From contig JASHQY010000078.1 of assembly GCA_030038885.1 (NCBI GenBank), positions 1 through 7,759 on the forward strand: 7,759 nt of DNA. The letters are read 5' to 3'. Under the pieces are notes generated by a model. It saw only the letters and a list, made by a program, of their open reading frames with translations, was not told the DNA's origin and did no database searches. The position numbers were made by a program, and so were the translations under genes. Below, one piece after another: positions 1 to 5,504 of the stretch. Position 1 is the stretch's first letter. Each line of letters opens with the position of its first letter. The stretch comes from Thermoplasmata archaeon (GTDB lineage: Archaea; Thermoplasmatota; Thermoplasmata; Lutacidiplasmatales; UBA184).

Positions 1-136
1 GCGGTGGGACGGAGGGCGCCGGGGTCGGCGCGCGCGCGGGCGAGGGGTCGAGCGGGGCGTGGCACGCGGGGCAGGTCCGCGCGCCGTCCGGCAGCGGCGC
101 TCCGCAGTGCGGGCAGAGGGGAGGACGGGCGGCCAT
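1..136 (-). CDS. Zinc-ribbon protein, N-terminal fragment (runs off window)
   Basis: The reverse strand reads from an ATG at 136 to the window edge, giving 45 codons with no stop. The peptide starts MAARPPLCPHCGAPLPDG and carries two CxxC knuckles (C8/C11 and C22/C25), the pattern of a small zinc ribbon. A Pro/Ala-rich linker follows from about residue 28. Such N-terminal ribbons in archaea usually precede a membrane segment or another domain, but the rest lies outside the window, so function cannot be named. The gene lies 16 bases downstream of tRNA-Leu on the same strand, so it may be read through from the tRNA promoter. No clear Shine-Dalgarno sequence is seen. The cysteine spacing makes a real gene likely; the role is unknown. 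Confidence 0.72.
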   Translation of the reverse strand, partial: MAARPPLCPHCGAPLPDGARTCPACHAPLDPSPARAPTPAPSVPP

Positions 137-152
137 CAGCGGTTCCGAGGTA

Positions 153-237
153 TGCAGGGGGTGAGATTTGAACTCACGAACTCCTACGAGACCAGGACCT
201 CAACCTGGCGCCTTTGACCAAGCTGGGCCACCCCTGC
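153..237 (-). tRNA. tRNA-Leu (anticodon GAG)
   Basis: The reverse strand folds into a complete class II tRNA of 85 bases. The acceptor stem GCAGGGG (231-237) pairs with CCCCTGC (154-160). There is a D arm with GCC/GGC, and an anticodon stem CCAGG/CCTGG around loop TTGAGGT, giving anticodon GAG (plus-strand 199-201). A long variable arm (178-191) has a CTC/GAG stem, and the T arm GTGAG-TTCAAAT-CTCAC occupies 161-177. The discriminator base is A (153), as expected for leucine. No intron is present and CCA is not encoded (the following bases are TAC), so the CCA end must be added after transcription. It decodes CUC/CUU codons; CUC is very common in the flanking genes here. Confidence 0.96.
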
Positions 238-265
238 ACGACCGGCGGCGGCTACCGAGCCCGAG

Positions 266-280
266 CGATAACCTTTGCGA
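266..280 (-). promoter_or_regulatory. Probable TATA/BRE promoter of tRNA-Leu
   Basis: Read on the minus strand, this stretch gives a purine-rich CAAAG followed by GTTATC, an AT-rich island in otherwise GC-rich DNA. It is centred about 30 bases upstream of the tRNA 5' end at 237, the expected spacing for an archaeal TBP/TFB promoter. The assignment rests on position and composition only. Confidence 0.45.
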
Positions 281-319
281 ACGTGCCCGTTCACGGACCC
301 GGTCGAGGGACGGCCGCGC

Positions 320-334
320 GCAAAAAGCCTTGTA
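320..334 (+). promoter_or_regulatory. Probable promoter of alba
   Basis: The run CAAAAAGCCTTGTA is the only A/T-rich patch between the tRNA and alba. It lies about 30 bases upstream of the chosen ATG at 359, consistent with a TATA-like element giving a very short leader. A GGAGG sequence at 336-340 could serve as a ribosome binding site only if transcription begins upstream of it. Confidence 0.4.
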
Positions 335-358
335 CGGAGGCGGGGTCGGGCCCGGCCC

Positions 359-715
359 ATGGCGGAGACCGCGCCGGCACCGCCCGAGGCGAACGGGGTG
401 ACGGTCTTCATCGGGCTCAAGCCGACGATGACCTACGTCTTCCAGGTCGTCACCCAGCTGAACTCGGGCGCGGGCCCCGTGGTCGTCAAGGCGCGGGGGA
501 ACGCGATCGCGAAGGCGGTCGACGTCGTCGAGGTCGTGCGCCGCCGCTTCCTCGAGGGCCAGGTCGCGGTCGGCGCGATCCGGATCGGCACCGAGCGGCT
601 CGTGAACCACGACGGGCGGGAGGCGAACGTGTCGTCGATCGCGATCCCGCTCACCCGGGTCGGACCCCTCCCGTCGCCCCCGCCGGCGGGACCGCCGCCG
701 GCCGCGGGTGCGTAG
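359..715 (+). CDS. albA: Alba, archaeal chromatin / nucleic-acid-binding protein
   Basis: Alba is a small dimeric protein that coats DNA and RNA in archaea and is controlled in some species by acetylation or methylation. The 118-residue product has the diagnostic features in order: VFIGLKPTMTYVFQVVTQLN, then VVVKARGNAIAKAVDVVEVVRRRF, then a C-terminal strand with RIGTE and SSIAI. The KARG-AI-KAVD helix is the nucleic-acid-contacting signature. The N-terminal Lys before PTM, where Alba often has two basic residues, is preceded by Leu. ATG 359 is chosen because the Alba fold begins a dozen residues later; upstream in-frame codons encode unrelated basic sequence. A Pro/Ala-rich tail of about 18 residues after the fold (from about residue 101) is unusual for Alba. 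This tail overlaps the 3' end of the convergent membrane-protein gene by 65 bases. Confidence 0.95.
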   Translation: MAETAPAPPEANGVTVFIGLKPTMTYVFQVVTQLNSGAGPVVVKARGNAIAKAVDVVEVVRRRFLEGQVAVGAIRIGTERLVNHDGREANVSSIAIPLTRVGPLPSPPPAGPPPAAGA

Positions 716-2465
716 TCCGCACGACCCAGGTCCCGGCGATCAGGTCGCCGAAGCGCTGCCGCTCCGACGTGAGCGCGATCTCGAGGACCCCGACCGCGCC
801 GAGCAGCGCGACCCCGCCGGCGACCACCGCGAGCACGCCGAGGAAATCGTAGAGGCCGCCCGGGATCGGGACCCCGCCCGCGACCCCGAGCGAGCCGCCG
901 GCGCGCAGGAGGAACAGGAGCGCGATCGCGAGGCCGATCCCGAGGACCGTGAACGTCGGGAGCTTCGACGCGTTCCGTAGGAGCGCGGCCGGCAGGGCGG
1001 GCCGTCCCATCCGGCGGTCCCGGACCGCGATCCCGAGGAGCGCCTTGCCCGGCGTCCGGCCCGCGAGCCGCTCGCAGAGGACGAAGAAGAGGAACGCGAC
1101 CGCGGCGTAGCCGTAGATCGCGGCGTTCAGCGGAACGCTCATCGCGAGGTCGGCGAGCGAACCCGGCGTCGTCTGGATGATCGCGACCCAGACCGCCACG
1201 ACCGGTCCGGTGACGATCGCGAGGTCGATCAGGAACGCCGCGACCCGCGCCCCGATCGAGCCGAACCGCCGGAGCCCGAGCTCGCGGCCCAACAGGACCA
1301 GCCAGCGGGCGGTCAGGAACCCGCGGAACCCCTCCCGCCCGTCGGCCGATCCCGCCCGGGCGATGGCGTCGAGGTTCGCCTGGTCGCTGACGACCCACCC
1401 CGGCACCGGCAGTCCCTGCCACGGGCGGTCGGTGGGCGGCCGGGCGTCGGCGAGGAGCCGGTGCGCCTGGAGCGCCGCCTCGCGGCTCGCGACCGCGGAC
1501 TCGGTGAGGGCGTCCGGGATCCGTCCGTCCACGCCGGCGCGGAACGCCCGGCCGAGCCGCGCGATCGGTCCGGGTTCGGCCTCGGGGATCGGCGCCCCGA
1601 TCGGAGCGAACCCCCGACCGAAGAGCCGGTGCGTGGCGTACGCGGCGCCGAGCGCGAGGAGACCCGAGAGGTAGACGAGGTCGAGGACGCCGGCGCCGCC
1701 GATCGCGTAGAGGCCGGCGGGAGCGCCGGCGACGTAGAGCGGCGGCTGGCGCAGCACGTCGGCCCCGACGAGGACGCCGAACGTCCCGGCGATGTAGGCG
1801 GTCGGCAGCGCGAAGCCCTCCCGTCCGGGGAAGACCCATTCCGCGGTCGCGGCCGCGACGACCCCGGCGCCGAGCGGCGGGATGAGGTACTCCGGGAAGG
1901 ACTCCTCGATCCCGACCGCGGGGATCGCGGTCGAGCTGAGGAACGTGAGGACGAGGACCCCCGACGTGAGCGCGAGGACGAAGGCGACCGGTCCCCACCC
2001 CGGGTCCCTCCCGCCGAGGGCGAGGCCGCCCGCGGCGGCCGGCACGACGGCGGCGACCCCGAGGAGGGCGACCAGCTGCGGGGTCGGCGCACCGACCGCC
2101 ACGACGAGCCCGAGCAGGATCCCTCCCTCGACGATCAGGAGGAGGACGTAGCGCGCCGCGCTGGATCGGCCCGGCGGCGCGAACCGGTCGAAAGCGAGGA
2201 CGCCGACGAGCAGCGGGAACAGCGCGCCCGCGAAGCTGATCGCGACCCAGTCGTTCGAGATCGGGACGATCGGGAGCAGGACGAACGAAGCGAGGAGCGC
2301 GCCGGGGAGGAGGAGCCAGAACGTCCTCCGGCCGAACCCGATGCTGGTCGCGAACGGTCCGTGCTCCCACGCGAGCACGTAGAGCAGCGCCCACAGGACC
2401 GCCGGGAACGCGAGCAGCGCGACGTCGCCGGCGATGTCGTTCGCCAGCTGGCCGGGATCGATCAC
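651..2465 (-). CDS. DUF1614-like / RDD-domain fusion membrane protein
   Basis: This is a 604-residue polytopic membrane protein. Residues about 1-280 contain many hydrophobic segments and resemble the archaeal DUF1614 family. Landmarks are AISFAGALFPLLVGVL (75-90), PTAYIAGTFGVLVGAD (221-236) and IGGAGVLDLVYLSGLLA (255-271), which mirror that family's GGALIP, AYVSGTLG-LIGAD and GGAGTFDGIFLTG stretches. A soluble, charged linker spans about 281-400. Residues about 401-583 form an RDD domain: ARVAAFLIDLAIV (407-419), GRTPGKALLGIAVRD (469-483), and a last motif with RFGDLIAGTWVV (571-582). RDD proteins are membrane proteins, in some cases linked to ion transport; the fused function here is unknown. 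GTG 2465 is taken as the start because it immediately precedes the first plausible residues (VIDPGQLAND), while the upstream extension is low-complexity basic sequence. The Ala/Pro/Gly tail (584-604) overlaps the alba 3' end. Confidence 0.85.
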   Translation of the reverse strand: MIDPGQLANDIAGDVALLAFPAVLWALLYVLAWEHGPFATSIGFGRRTFWLLLPGALLASFVLLPIVPISNDWVAISFAGALFPLLVGVLAFDRFAPPGRSSAARYVLLLIVEGGILLGLVVAVGAPTPQLVALLGVAAVVPAAAGGLALGGRDPGWGPVAFVLALTSGVLVLTFLSSTAIPAVGIEESFPEYLIPPLGAGVVAAATAEWVFPGREGFALPTAYIAGTFGVLVGADVLRQPPLYVAGAPAGLYAIGGAGVLDLVYLSGLLALGAAYATHRLFGRGFAPIGAPIPEAEPGPIARLGRAFRAGVDGRIPDALTESAVASREAALQAHRLLADARPPTDRPWQGLPVPGWVVSDQANLDAIARAGSADGREGFRGFLTARWLVLLGRELGLRRFGSIGARVAAFLIDLAIVTGPVVAVWVAIIQTTPGSLADLAMSVPLNAAIYGYAAVAFLFFVLCERLAGRTPGKALLGIAVRDRRMGRPALPAALLRNASKLPTFTVLGIGLAIALLFLLRAGGSLGVAGGVPIPGGLYDFLGVLAVVAGGVALLGAVGVLEIALTSERQRFGDLIAGTWVVRTTHPRPAAVPPAGATGGVRPG

Positions 2466-2510
2466 TCGGGCGCCGCCCCCCGCGATCGCGGAGGAACCGG
2501 TGAGTCGCTC

Positions 2511-2526
2511 CCGAGTAAAGGTCTTT
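2511..2526 (-). promoter_or_regulatory. Probable promoter of the DUF1614/RDD gene
   Basis: On the minus strand AAAGACCTTTACTCGG is the sole A/T-rich patch upstream of GTG 2465. With a TATA-like CTTTACT centred near 2517, transcription would begin near 2490 and leave a leader of about 25 bases. Position-based inference. Confidence 0.4.
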
Positions 2527-2584
2527 GGTGGGTCCGGCGAACCGCGAGCGTCGCGGGAGGTGAGGATCTCCGTGCGGGGACCGT

Positions 2585-2634
2585 GCCCTCCCGAAGGGCG
2601 GCGGAGCTCCCTCGAGCGGGAGCCCCCCGGGGGC
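2585..2634 (-). terminator. Tandem GC-rich hairpins after the zinc-ribbon membrane gene
   Basis: Two perfect inverted repeats lie just downstream of the TAG at 2647: GCTCCC/GGGAGC (2606-2611 with 2618-2623, loop of 6) and GCCCT/AGGGC (2585-2589 with 2595-2599, loop of 5). The palindrome GCCCCCCGGGGGC (2622-2634) adjoins the first. No T tract follows, so archaeal oligo-T termination is not shown. They may instead stabilise the transcript 3' end or arise by chance in very GC-rich DNA. Confidence 0.3.
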
Positions 2635-2646
2635 GTCGGCCTCGCG

Positions 2647-3024
2647 CTACGGCGGAGGCGGGAGCGGCCGGCCGCACCGCTGGCAGAATCCGGCGGAGCG
2701 CGCGTTCCCCTGACCGCACGCCGGGCAGTAGCGGTCCGCGAACATGGGGGCCGACGGCGGGGCCGTCGGGGCATAGGGCGTGGGAGCCGGCCGGGCCGCG
2801 ATCGCCGCGCTCATCTGGAGCTGCTGCGCGAGCAGGCGATTGGTCTGCTCCTGCTGCGCGCGCATGCGCTCCGCGTCGTTGCTCGCCGACATTCCGGACG
2901 CGAGGAGCACGATCCCGATCAGCAGCAGGACCAATCCGAGGATGAATCCGAAGATCGACAGGAGGAAGAAGACCCCCGCGATCAGGAACAGCACCCCGAA
3001 CGCGATCCGCACGACCCCCGCCAT
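2647..3024 (-). CDS. Small membrane protein with C-terminal zinc ribbon
   Basis: The 125-residue product starts with two adjacent hydrophobic helices (about 4-21 and 24-43), built almost entirely of V, L, I, F and G, separated by a very short turn. A charged, Gln-rich stretch follows (about 48-75, including ERMRAQQEQTNRLLAQQLQM) and is likely to form a coiled coil. After a Pro/Ala-rich linker (about 79-94) comes a zinc ribbon with CPAC and CQRC knuckles (about 100-118). The layout suggests a membrane-anchored protein displaying a coiled coil and zinc ribbon in the cytoplasm, perhaps as a docking surface; no enzymatic motif is seen and the family is not recognised. ATG 3024 is preceded by GGAGG (complement of 3038-3042), 13 bases upstream. 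It lies on the same strand as the DUF1614/RDD gene, 181 bases upstream of it, with separate TATA-like elements. Confidence 0.82.
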   Translation of the reverse strand: MAGVVRIAFGVLFLIAGVFFLLSIFGFILGLVLLLIGIVLLASGMSASNDAERMRAQQEQTNRLLAQQLQMSAAIAARPAPTPYAPTAPPSAPMFADRYCPACGQGNARSAGFCQRCGRPLPPPP

Positions 3025-3100
3025 GAGCTGTCGGCGCCCTCCGTTCCTTGCAGCGGGGCCGGATCGGGACCCGGCCGAAGCGAACAGGCGCCGGCGCGGT

Positions 3101-3110
3101 AGTTATACCC
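3101..3110 (-). promoter_or_regulatory. Probable TATA box of the zinc-ribbon membrane gene
   Basis: The minus strand reads GGGTATAACT, the best TATA-like match in the left half of the window. Transcription would begin near 3080 and give a leader of about 55 bases carrying the GGAGG site, so this gene, unlike several others here, probably has a leadered mRNA. Confidence 0.5.
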
Positions 3111-3250
3111 TGTCCTCAGCGCGGCTTTGCCCGAAAACTCCTCCGCGAGCAGAAAGTCGGGAGCGTGCACAGGAACCGGTTGGTTCTGCCCCAATTCGTG
3201 CGGGGAGGACCGCCATGACTAGGGGCACTTCATTTCGGCCGTTTAGCCGA

Positions 3251-3586
3251 TCAAAACGGCACGGTGATTCCCAAAGCGGCTGCGACTTCTCGCGCGACTA
3301 CTTGGGAGGATTTTCCCCGACCATCGACAACCCGATCCGCAATCCCCGGATCGATGCCCCACGCCGTAATCCAGCACCGGAACCTCAGAGGTCGCTCAGG
3401 CCTGGTCCAACTCGGCTCCCGCAACGGGTTGGCCGTGAGTCGGTTCACGATTTCCTCGACATCGCCGTCGAGGAAGACAACGAACTTGTCCAGCTCGCCC
3501 GGGTAGAGCGCGCGCACCCCGACGAAGAGGTTGTCAATTTCCGTTCGGTCCTTGAGGTGACCCTCGACCAGGACGTTTCTACCCAT
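3251..3586 (-). CDS. Downstream open frame of the interrupted P-loop gene
   Basis: This 111-residue open frame from ATG 3586 is the part after the TAG that a gene caller would report alone. It has the strands LVEGHL and FVVFLDGD and the Arg-rich lid of the kinase but lacks the Walker A loop, so it should not bind ATP on its own. No Shine-Dalgarno sequence or TATA-like element precedes this ATG. It is therefore better read as the C-terminal part of the gene starting at 3808 than as an independent gene. Confidence 0.4.
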   Translation of the reverse strand: MGRNVLVEGHLKDRTEIDNLFVGVRALYPGELDKFVVFLDGDVEEIVNRLTANPLREPSWTRPERPLRFRCWITAWGIDPGIADRVVDGRGKSSQVVAREVAAALGITVPF

Positions 3587-3808
3587 GGCGAGGTTCCAAC
3601 CGGCCGACTGACCCGCGAAGATCGGGTGGAACTGCCGGATTTCAGCCCACTACCTCCCAGGGTATCGACCGAAAGTCGGACCGATGAAGTCGTCAGCGTG
3701 GATAACCGACCAGTCGCGGTCGAGCTGTCCCCCGATCAACCCCGACGCAGTGGTCTTCCCGGAACCGGGGACTCCAGTGATAACTCGGAGTTTTGGGTGA
3801 GCGGTCAC
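3251..3808 (-). pseudogene. P-loop kinase-like gene interrupted by one in-frame TAG
   Basis: Reading the minus strand from GTG 3808 gives a continuous kinase-like protein of about 185 codons with a single stop at codon 53 (TAG, complement of 3650-3652). Before the stop: MTAHPKLRVITGVPGSGKTT, with a Walker A loop GVPGSGKT at residues 12-19, then VIHADDFIG (35-43). After the stop the same frame continues WAEIRQFHPIFAG, then NVLVEGHLKDR, a hydrophobic strand FVVFLDGD and an Arg-rich lid-like region (LREPSWTRPERPLRFR). It ends in ALGITVPF before TGA at 3251. This resembles the small AAA_33 / chloramphenicol phosphotransferase / zeta-toxin kinase group, with ADD as the probable catalytic acid pair; the substrate is unknown. 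GTG 3808 sits about 26 bases after an AATTAC element, fitting a leaderless start. The rest of the protein is well preserved, so the stop is recent, recoded or an assembly error. Confidence 0.75.
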
Positions 3809-3829
3809 GAACCGAATGGAATCGGGCTG

Positions 3830-3840
3830 GGTAATTGGTG
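3830..3840. promoter_or_regulatory. Shared A/T-rich element between divergent genes
   Basis: GTAATT on the plus strand (AATTAC on the minus) is the only A/T-rich patch in the 59-base gap between the P-loop gene (GTG 3808, minus) and the small membrane protein (ATG 3868, plus). It is about 26 bases from the former and 33 from the latter, so a single TATA-like site could serve both directions with leaderless or near-leaderless starts. Position-based inference. Confidence 0.4.
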
Positions 3841-3867
3841 CTTGCCCGCCAACGAGCGCCGGGGTTC

Positions 3868-4218
3868 ATGGCGCTGAACGAATCTTGCCCCATGCCCGCA
3901 GCCGCAGCAATCGCTGGAGTTCTCGTCGGACTGGTGTGCATTATCGTGGGGGCACTGACGTTCTCCACCTGCAACGGCGGCTATTCACTCTTGTTTTTCG
4001 GCGTCGGGATGCTCGCAATGGCCGCGGCCGCGTTCTTTGTTGGCGGAGTACCGGTGACGGGGGGCGCGAGCCTTTTCGGTGCCATTCTGGTGATAGGCGG
4101 GATCGTGATCCTGGAAGGAGTTGCAGTTGGCTGTCCGTTCTTTCTTTCGGTGGGCTCGTGGGGAAGAGGGCTCGGGCCGAGGCCGCTGCGCTTCTTGCGC
4201 AGCGAGCGGAGCACCTAG
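3868..4218 (+). CDS. Small multi-pass membrane protein, probably frameshifted at its 3' end
   Basis: The frame encodes 116 residues with three hydrophobic helices: about 11-32 (AAAAIAGVLVGLVCIIVGAL), 39-60 (YSLLFFGVGMLAMAAAAFFV) and 67-93, with Cys at 24, 35 and 89. No family is recognised. ATG 3868 is preferred; ATG 3892 (residue 9) is an alternative, and upstream in-frame starts such as TTG 3835 lie inside the promoter. From residue 94 the sequence turns into an unnatural Gly/Arg-rich tail (SVGSWGRGLGPRPLRF) ending at TAG-equivalent position 4218. In the -1 frame from the same point a natural-looking acidic/basic helix continues. The change occurs at a TTCTTTCTTTC run (4138-4148), so this is probably the first half of one gene of about 187 residues. 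The overlapping downstream frame is listed separately. Confidence 0.6.
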   Translation: MALNESCPMPAAAAIAGVLVGLVCIIVGALTFSTCNGGYSLLFFGVGMLAMAAAAFFVGGVPVTGGASLFGAILVIGGIVILEGVAVGCPFFLSVGSWGRGLGPRPLRFLRSERST

Positions 4219-4427
4219 CGGAGATTGAAGAATCAAACCGTAGAGGTCGGGTCTTCATCGCGGCCGGCGCCATCACCGGGGTTGTCGTCATCGTTGCCGT
4301 GATCAGTTGGGAAATATTCAGCACCGGAAACTGGATGATAGCCGAATACGGCGGGTTTCTTCTCGCTGCGTTGGTCGCTGTCGTGGCCGCGGCACAAGTC
4401 CTGGATCGTAGCCGGAGACACGACTAG
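4158..4427 (+). CDS. Small two-helix membrane protein or C-terminal half of the preceding gene
   Basis: From GTG 4158 this frame encodes 89 residues. An amphipathic, charged helix (about 2-29, GKRARAEAAALLAQRAEHLA, then EIEESNRRGR) precedes two transmembrane helices (about 32-50, VFIAAGAITGVVVIVAVIS, and 63-80, EYGGFLLAALVAVVAAAQ) and a short basic tail. It overlaps the upstream membrane gene by 61 bases in the -1 frame. No Shine-Dalgarno sequence precedes the GTG, and the in-frame codons immediately upstream (SFGGL) read as natural protein sequence. Both points favour a single original gene split by a frameshift over two overlapping genes. Translational coupling of two genuine small membrane proteins cannot be excluded. 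Function unknown. Confidence 0.55.
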   Translation: MGKRARAEAAALLAQRAEHLAEIEESNRRGRVFIAAGAITGVVVIVAVISWEIFSTGNWMIAEYGGFLLAALVAVVAAAQVLDRSRRHD

Positions 4428-4673
4428 ACGGTGTGTGACTCGATCCTCGCGCCCGCGACAGAATCCGGTTGGACCCCCGACCAAAGTCCCAAACCCCCCA
4501 CGCACAGGACGCTCCGAAGGCGAGGCTGGGGGGCGTTTCGTCACCTCTCAACGTCCCTTCTTGTGGGAATGTCGATGAGGGAGGACGGAAATCGAAGCCT
4601 TGCGAAACGGATCGGATAGAGGACGACCGCCCGTGAATGTACTACTTAAAGTGCTGGCTCACCTTGGAGGTTC
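4428..4673 (+). other. Intergenic region upstream of the dprA operon
   Basis: No convincing coding sequence is seen on either strand; the open frames here are short and of unnatural composition. CCCCCCA (4494-4500) and TGGGGGG (4527-4533) are inverted repeats with a 26-base loop and a short T run after them (4536-4538), a weak candidate for a terminator of the membrane gene. The right end holds the dprA promoter. Confidence 0.4.
4644..4651 (+). promoter_or_regulatory. TATA-like box of the dprA operon
   Basis: ACTTAAAG within TGTACTACTTAAAGTG is a strong A/T-rich element centred about 26 bases upstream of ATG 4674, exactly where an archaeal TATA box would place a leaderless start. GGAGG (4666-4670) is also present, 3 bases before the ATG, closer than usual for a Shine-Dalgarno site. 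Both support 4674 as a real start. Confidence 0.55.
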
Positions 4674-5504
4674 ATGCCCGTGGGTCAACGCACCTTGGAG
4701 TCTGGGAGGAGGCCTTCGGGTTCGTCCTCGCAACCAGGTCACGGGACGTCGCTTTCCTCGACCACTTTCGGCAAGAGTCGAGCGGGGCAGGGAGACGCCG
4801 GCCGGGGTAGTTCGATGCGAGTGATCGATCTCGCGTTGAGTCCCCGCGAACTGCTTGGCCCGCTCAGCGAGCTCGAGCAGCGCTTCGCGCCATCGGTCCT
4901 GTTTGCCTCTGGAATTCTCCGGACCCCGCTGCCGCACCCCAGAGTTTCCATTGTCGGGACCCGATCCCCTTCCGATGAAGGGCGCGAGGCCGCAAGCCGG
5001 ATCGCCTCCGAACTCGCCAGCAGGGGCGTGACGGTCGTCAGTGGACTGGCCGCCGGAATCGACACGGCGGCACACACCGGAGCGATCTCCTCCGGCGGGG
5101 ACACGATCGCGGTCCTAGGCACGCCGCTCTCCGGATCCTACCCTGCCCAGAACAGGGAGTTGCAGCGGTTCATCATGGAGAACCACCTGGCGGTGAGCCA
5201 GTTTGATGAGGGGTATCCCGTGCGTCCCGGGAATTTCGTGATGCGCAACCGCGTGATGGCTCTGATGTCCGACGCGACAGTGATCGTTGAGAGTGGCGAG
5301 AAGGGGGGCTCGCTGCATCAGGGCTGGGAGGCCATCCGCCTCGGTCGTCCGCTATTCATTCGGCACCCCGTACTGGCTGACGACCGCCTCCTCTGGCCGA
5401 AGGAGATGGAGAAGTACGGGGCGGTGGATTTTGAAGACGCAGGTGACATTCTCGATTTCGTCCCGACGTCTCTGTCGGATCTAACGGTCGATGGAGTTGG
5501 ATGA
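4674..5504 (+). CDS. dprA: DprA/Smf-family nucleic-acid-binding Rossmann protein
   Basis: The DprA core is clear. With 276 residues counted from ATG 4674, it has VSIVGTR (91-97), the phosphate-binding signature SGLAAGIDTAAH (123-134), AVLGTPLSGSYPAQN (146-160), and PGNFVMRNRVMALMSDATVIVES (185-207). It ends the core with GEKGGSLH and AIRLGRPLFIRHP. In bacteria DprA loads RecA onto incoming single-stranded DNA; related LOG/DprA folds also bind nucleotides in defence systems. This protein lacks the helix-hairpin-helix region before the core and the C-terminal winged helix of long DprA proteins. Residues 1-47 are Ser/Gly-rich and probably disordered; ATG 4815 (MRVIDLALSP) is a conservative alternative giving 229 residues, but the TATA box and GGAGG favour 4674. 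It is first in an operon, with its stop overlapping the next gene by 14 bases. Its partnership with a phosphoribosyltransferase suggests a ShosA-like role. Confidence 0.9.
   Translation: MPVGQRTLESGRRPSGSSSQPGHGTSLSSTTFGKSRAGQGDAGRGSSMRVIDLALSPRELLGPLSELEQRFAPSVLFASGILRTPLPHPRVSIVGTRSPSDEGREAASRIASELASRGVTVVSGLAAGIDTAAHTGAISSGGDTIAVLGTPLSGSYPAQNRELQRFIMENHLAVSQFDEGYPVRPGNFVMRNRVMALMSDATVIVESGEKGGSLHQGWEAIRLGRPLFIRHPVLADDRLLWPKEMEKYGAVDFEDAGDILDFVPTSLSDLTVDGVG

Noticed and set aside
153..237. tRNA-Leu as the integration site of the accessory segment
   Set aside because: The segment begins about 3 kb away, and no partial copy of the tRNA 3' end was found near either border.
1461..2945. Plus-strand open frame of 494 codons
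   Set aside because: Almost entirely Arg, Glu, Asp, Gly and Pro, the mirror of GC-rich coding DNA; the minus strand encodes the DUF1614/RDD membrane protein.
3171..3188. Inverted repeat GAACC-GGTT-GGTTC as an operator or attachment site
   Set aside because: The stem is only 5 bases, no second copy was seen, and it is not placed next to a promoter.
3650..3652. Genome-wide TAG recoding as pyrrolysine
   Set aside because: TAG ends alba at 713-715 and the zinc-ribbon membrane gene at 2647-2649 with only non-coding sequence after it, so TAG works as a stop here; no pyl gene is in the window.
2780..3877. Long plus-strand open frame of 365 codons across the P-loop gene
   Set aside because: Its translation has no recognisable fold and unnatural composition, while the opposite strand shows a Walker A loop and kinase-like strands. 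It is an antisense shadow.
4138..4150. Programmed -1 ribosomal frameshift
   Set aside because: The run TTCTTTCTTTCGG does not fit the X XXY YYZ slippery pattern and no clear downstream stem was found; unit loss in the TTTC repeat explains it more simply.
4431..4619. Possible 62-codon plus-strand gene from GTG 4431
   Set aside because: No ribosome binding site, no recognisable motif, unnatural composition, and it lies over a candidate hairpin.
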